Origin: an uncultured Clostridia bacterium
GTDB lineage: Bacteria > Bacillota > Clostridia > Oscillospirales > Acutalibacteraceae
NCBI GenBank assembly: GCA_946410005.1
Contig: CAMJYS010000034.1
Span: 1-7,847, forward strand
DNA: 7,847 nt
Direction of reading: 5' to 3'
Shown here: piece by piece, positions 1-7,847 of the stretch
Layout of the letters: the number at the start of each line of letters is the position of its first letter
Position numbering within the stretch: the stretch's first letter is position 1
The notes under the pieces: generated by a model
What the model saw: the letters and a program-made list of their open reading frames with translations, nothing else
Database searches by the model: none
What the model was told of the DNA's origin: nothing
Position numbers and translations under genes: made by a program

Positions 1-33
1 TGACTGGAGTTCAGACGTGTGCTCTTCCGATCT
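1..33. other. Illumina TruSeq read-2 adapter remnant (non-genomic)
   Basis: These 33 bases match the well-known TruSeq index adapter/read-2 primer from its second base to its final GCTCTTCCGATCT. They contain the diagnostic block AGTTCAGACGTGTGCTCTTC. Biological sequence starts at about base 34, directly after GATCT. This is an untrimmed library adapter assembled onto the end of a contig, not part of the organism. It runs in frame with the downstream permease, so automatic gene callers can begin the protein inside it. The identification rests on recall of the adapter sequence. Confidence 0.97.
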
Positions 34-34
34 T

Positions 35-934
35 TTGTCAATTACATTGATGTATTCCGCACCTCTTACTTTAGCTGCAATTGGAGGAGTAATTTCAGAG
101 CGTTCCGGTGTTGTAAATATAGGTATTGAAGGTATGATGAGCATAGGAGCACTTGCCGGAGCAACCGTCGGATATTTTACGCATAGTGCGTGGTTAGGAT
201 TTTTGTGCGCAGGATTAGCGGGTGGCCTTTTAGCACTTTTGCATGCAGTTGCCTCAATTACTTTTAGAGCCGATCAAACTGTTTCGGGAATAGCGATAAA
301 TCTAATCGGTCCGGGGCTCTCGGTGTTGTTAGCTAGATATTTCTTCAACGGTGCAACAACGACGTTACCGGTTCCAAATAAATTACCAAAAGTTATCGAT
401 CAGCAAAATTTAAAAGTTACTATGTTTAGGGGACTAAATATAGACATAACGGTTTTAATAGCGTTTTTAGTGGTATTTGTTACATGGTTTGTGTTTTATC
501 AAACAAAATGGGGACTTAGAATACGTGCAATGGGAGAACATCCTGCGGCGGTAGATACATTAGGCGTATCGGTTTATAAATCAAGATATGCTTGTGTTAT
601 AATCTCGGGAATTTTAGCAGGACTTGGTGGCGGAACAGTTACGCTTGCAATTATTTCGCAATTTACGCCAACTGCAATAAGCGGTCAAGGATTTATAGCG
701 TTAGCGGCTGTAATATTCGGGAAATGGCGTCCGTTCGGAACGTATTTTGCATGTTTGCTTTTCGGATTTTCGCAAGCTTTGGTAATAATTCTAGGCGACG
801 GAAATGTTGTAGTTCCATCAACGCTTTTGGCAATGATACCATATATTTTAACAATCATAGTTTTGATAATTTTCGTCGGACGTTCGTCTGCACCAAAAGC
901 ATCAGGCGTTCCGTACGAGAAAGGTATCAGATAA
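35..934 (+). CDS. Nucleoside ABC transporter permease, NupQ/YufQ type, 5'-truncated
   Basis: Integral membrane permease of the branched-chain amino acid/nucleoside ABC family (BPD_transp_2). It would work with a BmpA-type lipoprotein, an ATPase and a partner permease to import nucleosides; those genes should lie upstream, outside the window. About 299 genuine residues remain, against roughly 305-320 in relatives, so some 10-20 N-terminal residues and the true start are missing. The frame continues upstream into the adapter and offers a false GTG at 17. Family marks are ERSGVVNIGIEG (98-133), typical of the YufQ-like subunit, and the cytoplasmic coupling-loop-like EHPAAVDTLGV (536-568). I count eight or nine hydrophobic segments, the last near 830-885, followed by a short basic tail. 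The downstream deoC and pdp support nucleosides as substrate; sugars or other ligands of this broad family cannot be excluded. It is the first visible gene of a four-gene unit, 24 bp before deoC. Confidence 0.88.
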   Translation: MSITLMYSAPLTLAAIGGVISERSGVVNIGIEGMMSIGALAGATVGYFTHSAWLGFLCAGLAGGLLALLHAVASITFRADQTVSGIAINLIGPGLSVLLARYFFNGATTTLPVPNKLPKVIDQQNLKVTMFRGLNIDITVLIAFLVVFVTWFVFYQTKWGLRIRAMGEHPAAVDTLGVSVYKSRYACVIISGILAGLGGGTVTLAIISQFTPTAISGQGFIALAAVIFGKWRPFGTYFACLLFGFSQALVIILGDGNVVVPSTLLAMIPYILTIIVLIIFVGRSSAPKASGVPYEKGIR

Positions 935-943
935 TTTGTTAAC

Positions 944-950
944 GAGAGGA
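944..950 (+). promoter_or_regulatory. Ribosome binding site of deoC
   Basis: GAGAGGA lies 8 nt before the TTG at 959. This spacing supports TTG as the real start of deoC, since no ATG is suitably placed nearby. Confidence 0.75.
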
Positions 951-958
951 TAATTGTT

Positions 959-1609
959 TTGGATATAAATGAAATTTTATCAAAAGTAGACCATACGCTT
1001 TTAAGTCAGACTTCGACTTGGGAAGAAATAAAATCTATTTGCGATGATGGGATGAAATATAAAACAGCCTCGGTTTGTATTCCTCCTTGCTATGTAAAAT
1101 CAGCTAAGGAATATGTAAAAGATAGTTTGAAAATTTGTACCGTGATAGGATTTCCGAATGGATACAGCACACTTGAAACAAAGCTTTTCGAAACTCAAAA
1201 CGCTTTAAATTCAGGTGCCGATGAGATAGATATGGTTATAAATTTAGGAGATGTAAAGCAGAAAAAATTTGAAGCAATTGAAAACGAAGTCAGAAAAATA
1301 AAATCAGTTTGCAAAGATAAAATTTTAAAAGTTATAATTGAAACTTGCTTGCTTACAGACGAAGAAAAAATAAAAATGTGCGAAGTGATTTCAAAATCCG
1401 GAGCAGATTATATAAAAACTTCAACGGGATTTTCAAAGTCTGGTGCAACAATTCACGATGTGGAACTTTTTAAAAATAATATAAGCGATAGCGTAAAAAT
1501 AAAAGCTGCCGGCGGAATAAGTAGTTTGGAAGATGCGGAAAATTTTTTGAAAGCGGGAGCATCAAGATTAGGTACGAGCAGGATTGTGAAATTAGTAAAA
1601 AATATGTAA
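959..1609 (+). CDS. deoC: Deoxyribose-phosphate aldolase DeoC
   Basis: Cytosolic class I aldolase (EC 4.1.2.4) that cleaves 2-deoxy-D-ribose 5-phosphate to D-glyceraldehyde 3-phosphate and acetaldehyde, the final step of deoxynucleoside catabolism. At 216 residues it has the usual length of the short bacterial form. The TIM-barrel landmarks are in order: VDHTLL (10-15), [11 protein letters not shown] (60-70), EIDMVINLG (89-97), IKTSTGFS (152-159) and KAAGGI (182-187). The catalytic set is complete: Asp91, Schiff-base Lys153 and second Lys182, corresponding to E. coli Asp102, Lys167 and Lys201. Near the end, RLGTSRI resembles the phosphate-binding loop. The start is TTG, backed by GAGAGGA 8 nt upstream. 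It sits 24 bp after the permease and 29 bp before pdp, so co-transcription is likely. No regulator or operator is visible here; the operon promoter lies beyond the 5' edge. Confidence 0.97.
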   Translation: MDINEILSKVDHTLLSQTSTWEEIKSICDDGMKYKTASVCIPPCYVKSAKEYVKDSLKICTVIGFPNGYSTLETKLFETQNALNSGADEIDMVINLGDVKQKKFEAIENEVRKIKSVCKDKILKVIIETCLLTDEEKIKMCEVISKSGADYIKTSTGFSKSGATIHDVELFKNNISDSVKIKAAGGISSLEDAENFLKAGASRLGTSRIVKLVKNM

Positions 1610-1621
1610 ATTTAATATTTT

Positions 1622-1630
1622 AAAGGGAGA
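1622..1630 (+). promoter_or_regulatory. Ribosome binding site of pdp
   Basis: AAAGGGAGA stands 8 nt before the GTG at 1639 and fixes that codon as the start of the phosphorylase. Confidence 0.75.
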
Positions 1631-1638
1631 ACTTAATT

Positions 1639-4961
<3,323 letters not shown>

Positions 4962-4963
4962 AA

Positions 4964-4998
4964 AAATCTCGATATTGATTTTTTCAATATCGAGATTT
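4964..4998. terminator. Bidirectional intrinsic terminator between ligA and the M23 gene
   Basis: Perfect 15-bp inverted repeat: AAATCTCGATATTGA (4964-4978), a five-T loop (4979-4983) and TCAATATCGAGATTT (4984-4998). It fills the 44-bp gap between the convergent stop codons. On the minus strand the stem ends in a run of T (complement of the A run 4962-4966), a classic tract for the peptidase gene. On the plus strand the tail TTTCGTGTTATTATTTT is interrupted but T-rich, so termination of ligA is likely but perhaps less efficient. Confidence 0.9.
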
Positions 4999-5005
4999 CG
5001 TGTTA

Positions 5006-6352
5006 TTATTTTACATAGTTTAAAGGATTTTTTGCAGAACCTGATTCATGTATTTCGTAGTGCAGATGCGCACCGGTTGAATGTCCTGTTGAACCAATTT
5101 TGCCGATTACTTCACCTTTTTTTATAGTTTGACCTTCTTTTACTGATATACTGCTACAATGAGCATAAAGTGTTTCGTATCCGTCCTTATGAGAAATAAC
5201 TACATAATTACCGTATCCATTTTTATCAAATTTTACTGATTTTACAGTGCCATTTTCAGAAGCGACAATATCTTGCCCTGTTATATTGCTATCGGCTATA
5301 TCAATACCACTATGTAATTTACCCCATCTTTGGCCGAAAGGACTGGTTACGTTGTGACTATATGGTACGGGCCAAATTAATTTAAACTCTTCTTTTGTGC
5401 CGACAATTTCTACTTGTGGTATGGTTTCACTTGCCATATTGCTTTCAATTTCTTGGCGGTTTATTTCTGTTCCGTTTTTTGAATAATTCACTTTGAAAGT
5501 TGTTTCCAATATACCATTTTTGCCTTCTTGTTTGACATGTCTGTAGGAAACTTCTTTTTCATTATCTTTCTCAATTTGAGTTTCAAAAGGTATTTCTTTT
5601 TCTTCAGTTATGATTTTAAATAAATTTATATTTAAAAGTTTCTTTTCTTCTTCAACGCTAATTTCATCATCTACATGTATTTTGTCGGTATATGATAAAT
5701 TATTTAAATCAAATAACTTATTAACGTCCATTCCGAATTTATCCGCAATACCTTCAATTGTATCATTTTCTTTTACCGTATAAAATTCGGATTTTTTTAC
5801 ATTTCCTTTTAAAATCTTTTCTATCTCTTTAATAGATTTAAACTCATTGTCTGAGAAACTGCCATCTTTTATTTCTATATTTTCTGAAAATTCCGCTTTA
5901 AAATTTGTTTTTGATTCGGTATCTTTGAGAATTTGATCTAATAAATTGTCAACTTCTTCTTTGTTATCAGCAACAGTAACTAATTTTTTATCTACGTAAA
6001 TACCATAACCTTTGCGTGTTTTCTCTTGAGATTTTTCTATAATTTTATTTTTTACATCATCAGAAGAATTACAAGATTCATCTCTGTTAACTGGAGTTAA
6101 TTTTATTTGAGTTGAAGAAAGTTTTGTGACGTTATTTGTGTTTTTGTTTAATTGGTCTACGGCCATTGAGTTCGCTTCTTCATAAATTTTATCGTTTTGA
6201 ACAGTAGCGATTATTTGTCCGTCATATTCTATTGCTAATCCATAATTTTGATTGTTTAAATATAAAGCGGTTGCTAAAAACGAAGTCGCTGAAAACATTA
6301 AAGGCATACTCTTTTTTATAAATGTTGCAATTGATTTTTTACTTAAAACCAT
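5006..6352 (-). CDS. Membrane-anchored LysM-G5-M23 peptidoglycan endopeptidase
   Basis: Predicted cell-wall metallo-endopeptidase that cuts peptidoglycan cross-links outside the membrane. I chose the ATG at 6352 (448 aa) because GAAAGGG lies 11 nt upstream; an in-frame ATG at 6379 (457 aa) has only a weak A-rich site. In 457-residue numbering: a basic N terminus and one hydrophobic segment (about 26-41) suggest a signal anchor. Two similar modules follow, GLAIEYDGQIIATV (47-60) and GYGIYVDKKLVTV (124-136), each followed by an acidic helical stretch. A LysM domain is at about 198-243 (FYTVKENDTIEGIADKFG), a G5-like domain at about 248-327, and M23/LytM at about 335-457. Zinc ligands His356, Asp360 (HSGID) and His440 (HLHYE), with His407 (LYAH) and His438, are all present, so it should be active. 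It has its own promoter, and the galU terminator upstream argues against strong co-transcription with galU. The exact bond cleaved cannot be inferred. Confidence 0.9.
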   Translation of the reverse strand: MVLSKKSIATFIKKSMPLMFSATSFLATALYLNNQNYGLAIEYDGQIIATVQNDKIYEEANSMAVDQLNKNTNNVTKLSSTQIKLTPVNRDESCNSSDDVKNKIIEKSQEKTRKGYGIYVDKKLVTVADNKEEVDNLLDQILKDTESKTNFKAEFSENIEIKDGSFSDNEFKSIKEIEKILKGNVKKSEFYTVKENDTIEGIADKFGMDVNKLFDLNNLSYTDKIHVDDEISVEEEKKLLNINLFKIITEEKEIPFETQIEKDNEKEVSYRHVKQEGKNGILETTFKVNYSKNGTEINRQEIESNMASETIPQVEIVGTKEEFKLIWPVPYSHNVTSPFGQRWGKLHSGIDIADSNITGQDIVASENGTVKSVKFDKNGYGNYVVISHKDGYETLYAHCSSISVKEGQTIKKGEVIGKIGSTGHSTGAHLHYEIHESGSAKNPLNYVK

Positions 6353-6363
6353 AAAATTGAAAA

Positions 6364-6370
6364 CCCTTTC
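6364..6370 (-). promoter_or_regulatory. Ribosome binding site favouring the internal ATG of the M23 gene
   Basis: On the minus strand GAAAGGG is followed after 11 nt by the ATG at 6352-6350. The first in-frame ATG (6379-6377) has only an A-rich AAAAAAGA in front of it. The site therefore decides for the shorter protein, though the longer one remains possible. Confidence 0.55.
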
Positions 6371-6417
6371 ATTTAACATTCTTTTTTGTTAACTTAATAA
6401 CTACATCTTCTTATTAT

Positions 6418-6445
6418 ATTATAACAAAAAATTACAAAAAAGCAA
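6418..6445 (-). promoter_or_regulatory. Promoter of the M23 peptidase gene
   Basis: On the minus strand a perfect -10 TATAAT (6423-6418) is preceded by TGT, giving an extended -10 (TGTTATAAT). A weak -35 TTGCTT (6445-6440) lies 16 bp upstream. A second overlapping TATAAT occupies 6418-6413. Transcription should start near 6411, about 58 nt before the preferred start codon. The pattern suits the housekeeping sigma factor. No clear operator is visible. Confidence 0.7.
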
Positions 6446-6517
6446 CAGTTTATGACTAATTTTGTACGTATACACATTTTTTTATTCTATAAATTAACCA
6501 AAATGTTGATTTTATAC

Positions 6518-6577
6518 AAAAAAATAAACATCTCTAGAATTTATAAGTTTCAAAAAGTAACAATTCTAAAAATGTTT
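6518..6577 (-). terminator. Intrinsic terminator of galU
   Basis: In the minus-strand transcript a 16-bp stem forms between 6577-6562 (complement of AATTCTAAAAATGTTT) and 6541-6526 (complement of AAACATCTCTAGAATT). It uses two G.U pairs and has a 20-nt loop. One A and then seven T (complement of 6524-6518) follow. In plus-strand RNA the same two positions become C/A mismatches and the T run is absent, so the element is polarised toward galU. It lies 23 bp past the galU stop. The stem is AT-rich, so efficiency is uncertain. Confidence 0.72.
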
Positions 6578-6599
6578 GATATTTTTCAGGTGTTTAATT

Positions 6600-7466
6600 T
6601 TATATATCAAGATGATTTTTTAGATAATTTTTGAATTGGTCAGAAATTTCTGGGTGTTCCAATCCAAATTCCACATTTGCTTGAATAGCGCCAAATTTAT
6701 TTCCTATATCATATCGCTTGCCTTCAAAATCAACTGCTATTATTCCATTTTGATTTGATATTTTTTTCATGGCGTCTGTTATTTGAATTTCCCCACCGGC
6801 ACCCGGTCTAGTATTTTCTAATATTTCAAAAATTTCCGGAGTTAATATGTATCTTCCCAAAACGGAGTATAAAGACAAGACTTTATCCGGTGTTGGTTTT
6901 TCTACCATGTCTGTACACAAAAAATAATTATCATGAATATTTTCAACTTTTAGCGAACCGTATTTGCAAATTTCGTTTTCCGGAACTTTTTGTGCTCCTA
7001 CTATCGGTTTACCGAATTCTTCATAAGCGTTTATCAACTGCCTGCATACAGGTACATTGCTTTTGATTACATCATCGCCCGATAAAACAGCAAAAGGCTC
7101 GTTCCCGACAAATGCTTTTGCACAATAAATCGCATGCCCAAGACCTTTTGTTTCCCTTTGGCGGACAAAATATATGTTTACGTCGTCAGGTATTGTTTTT
7201 ATGCTTTTCAAAAAATCAATTTTACCACTTTTTTCTAAGCAATATTCAAGTTCAGGATTTTTGTCAAAATGATTTATAACAGCCTCTTGACCTCGCCCGA
7301 TTATAATTAAAATGTCTTTTATTCCTGAATTTACAGCTTCTTCTACATTGTATTGTATTGCAGGTCTGTCCACGATTGGAATCATGCATTTTGGTATAGC
7401 TTTTGTTGCGGGTAACATTCTAGTTCCGAATCCAGCGGCCGGAATTACGGCTTTTTTTATTTTCAC
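6600..7466 (-). CDS. galU: UTP--glucose-1-phosphate uridylyltransferase
   Basis: Cytosolic enzyme (EC 2.7.7.9) making UDP-glucose from UTP and glucose-1-phosphate, a precursor for glycolipids, teichoic-acid decoration and exopolysaccharide. The start is the GTG at 7466, because GGAGGA sits 8 nt upstream and the protein then opens MKIKKAVIPAAGFGTR as relatives do. An upstream in-frame ATG at 7511 would add 15 unconserved residues and no good binding site. The 288 residues are the normal length. Motifs: nucleotide-binding AAGFGTRMLPATK (10-22), VDRPAIQY (32-39), GRGQEAVINHFD (57-68), RQRETKGLGHA (102-111), SGDDV (129-133), VEKP with Lys190 (188-191), GAGGEIQITDA (222-232) and KRYDIGNKFG (250-259). 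Cys27 in PKCMIP replaces the glutamate of the usual PKEMLP. A terminator follows the gene, and folD diverges upstream, so it may be monocistronic. Confidence 0.96.
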   Translation of the reverse strand: MKIKKAVIPAAGFGTRMLPATKAIPKCMIPIVDRPAIQYNVEEAVNSGIKDILIIIGRGQEAVINHFDKNPELEYCLEKSGKIDFLKSIKTIPDDVNIYFVRQRETKGLGHAIYCAKAFVGNEPFAVLSGDDVIKSNVPVCRQLINAYEEFGKPIVGAQKVPENEICKYGSLKVENIHDNYFLCTDMVEKPTPDKVLSLYSVLGRYILTPEIFEILENTRPGAGGEIQITDAMKKISNQNGIIAVDFEGKRYDIGNKFGAIQANVEFGLEHPEISDQFKNYLKNHLDI

Positions 7467-7495
7467 TTTAAATTTCCTCCAGTTTATGATATAAT
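7467..7495 (+). promoter_or_regulatory. Probable folD promoter
   Basis: On the plus strand TGATATAAT (7487-7495) is a consensus extended -10. TTTAAA (7467-7472) lies 17 bp before TATAAT as a weak -35. Transcription would begin near 7502, giving a leader of about 37 nt. A second TATAAT at 7499-7504 has no recognisable -35. The promoter overlaps the galU promoter and the galU ribosome binding site on the opposite strand. Confidence 0.6.
7475..7480 (-). promoter_or_regulatory. Ribosome binding site of galU
   Basis: A strong GGAGGA on the minus strand, 8 nt before the GTG at 7466-7464. It decides that codon as the start, against an ATG 45 nt further upstream. Confidence 0.85.
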
Positions 7496-7519
7496 AAATA
7501 TAATAACACAAATTTTAAA
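7491..7519 (-). promoter_or_regulatory. Probable galU promoter
   Basis: On the minus strand TTTAAA (7519-7514) and TATTAT (7496-7491) are separated by 17 bp. The start would fall near 7484, leaving a leader of about 18 nt that still contains the GGAGGA site. The region is very AT-rich and other -10 choices (such as TATCAT at 7491-7486) are possible, so the exact boxes are tentative. Confidence 0.45.
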
Positions 7520-7520
7520 A

Positions 7521-7527
7521 AGAAGGA
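7521..7527 (+). promoter_or_regulatory. Ribosome binding site of folD
   Basis: AGAAGGA stands 11 nt before the GTG at 7539 and supports that start. No ATG lies in the right frame nearby. Confidence 0.65.
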
Positions 7528-7538
7528 ATTATTTCATA

Positions 7539-7847
7539 GTGGTTGTAAATTGTAAGGAATTATCTGAAAGTATAAAAAAAGATATAAAAAAAAGAATTGA
7601 TAATTTAAAAAACAGAAATATAAATGTTTGTCTTGCGGTTATATTGGTTGGAGATGACCCTGCTTCAAAAATTTATGTAAGAAATAAAAAGAGAGCTTGC
7701 GAACAGCTTGGTATAATTTCAAAAGAATATATTTTGGATAAATCTTCTTCCAAAGAAGAAATTTTAAGTTTAATAGATACTCTCAATAAAGACAGTTCCA
7801 TAAATGGAATATTGGTTCAATTGCCGCTTCCGAGCAATATAGATAAG
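7539..7847 (+). CDS. folD: FolD: methylene-THF dehydrogenase/methenyl-THF cyclohydrolase, 3'-truncated
   Basis: Bifunctional cytosolic enzyme (EC 1.5.1.5 and 3.5.4.9) interconverting 5,10-methylene-, 5,10-methenyl- and 10-formyl-tetrahydrofolate for purine and formyl-Met synthesis. The window holds the first 103 of about 280 codons; the open frame runs off the end without a stop. The start is GTG at 7539 with AGAAGGA upstream. Visible marks of the catalytic domain are LAVILVGDDPASKIYVRNK (32-50), with the Tyr46 and Lys50 pair matching catalytic Tyr52 and Lys56 of E. coli FolD, and GILVQLPLP (90-98), the family signature. The NAD(P)-binding domain is outside the window. The gene is divergent from galU across 72 bp. 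It is very AT-rich in its first 25 codons, with runs of lysine AAA, but otherwise looks normal. Confidence 0.95.
   Translation, partial: MVVNCKELSESIKKDIKKRIDNLKNRNINVCLAVILVGDDPASKIYVRNKKRACEQLGIISKEYILDKSSSKEEILSLIDTLNKDSSINGILVQLPLPSNIDK

Noticed and set aside
592..942. A 116-codon plus-strand open frame inside the permease
   Set aside because: It overlaps a conserved membrane protein in another frame, is rich in Cys, Asn, Arg and Ser in an unnatural way, and has no ribosome binding site.
1..1620. Apparent higher GC in the permease compared with folD, as a sign of transfer
   Set aside because: Hand counts show the same fluctuation inside single genes (a conserved line of pdp is about half GC), so local amino acid content explains it.
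6463..6476. TACGTA and GTATAC palindromes upstream of the M23 promoter as a possible operator
   Set aside because: Each palindrome is only 6 bp, and neither extends into a longer dyad. Such sites are expected by chance in AT-rich DNA.
6452..6634. A 60-codon plus-strand open frame between the M23 gene and galU, possibly a small peptide
   Set aside because: It is made of AT-rich terminator and leader DNA, runs into the galU 3' end, lacks a ribosome binding site, and its Lys/Ile/Phe-rich content is what random AT-rich DNA gives.
7312..7494. A 60-codon hydrophobic plus-strand open frame opposite the galU N terminus
   Set aside because: Antisense of the conserved GalU nucleotide-binding region and promoter; the apparent membrane character arises from complementary codons.

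Overview
This is an ordinary stretch of an AT-rich, Gram-positive-type bacterial chromosome, most likely low-GC Bacillota (Clostridia-like), probably from a draft or metagenomic assembly. The taxonomy is an inference from several signs: strong purine-rich ribosome binding sites, frequent GTG/TTG starts, a BmpA/Nup-type nucleoside ABC permease beside deoC and pdp, a pyrimidine-nucleoside phosphorylase with the broad-specificity lysine, and a LysM/G5/M23 cell-wall peptidase. The first 33 bases are not genomic. They match the Illumina TruSeq read-2 adapter, so the contig really begins at about base 34.

Layout. Bases 35-4961 (+ strand) hold four tightly spaced genes with gaps of 24, 29 and 17 bp: a 5'-truncated nucleoside permease, deoC, pdp and ligA. 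A perfect 15-bp hairpin at 4964-4998 fills the gap between ligA and the converging minus-strand gene, and can serve both as a terminator. The minus strand carries a membrane-anchored LysM-G5-M23 endopeptidase (5006-6352, or to 6379) and, upstream of it, galU (6600-7466). Between these two lie a G.U-rich galU terminator and a consensus extended -10 promoter for the peptidase. A 72-bp divergent promoter region separates galU from folD (+ strand), which runs off the 3' end after 103 codons.

How the genes fit together. The permease imports nucleosides. Pdp splits pyrimidine (deoxy)nucleosides to base plus (deoxy)ribose-1-phosphate. DeoC cleaves deoxyribose-5-phosphate (made by a phosphopentomutase not seen here) to glyceraldehyde-3-phosphate and acetaldehyde. 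LigA, an essential replication and repair ligase, rides at the end of this catabolic unit. GalU supplies UDP-glucose for the cell envelope, and the M23 enzyme remodels peptidoglycan. FolD feeds one-carbon metabolism.

I looked for an undescribed system and did not find one. Every substantial open frame belongs to a well-known family. The points most worth a second look are the adapter artefact and the false permease start it creates, the placement of ligA in a nucleoside-salvage unit, the start choices for the peptidase and galU, the overlapping galU/folD promoters, and the strand-polarised galU terminator.
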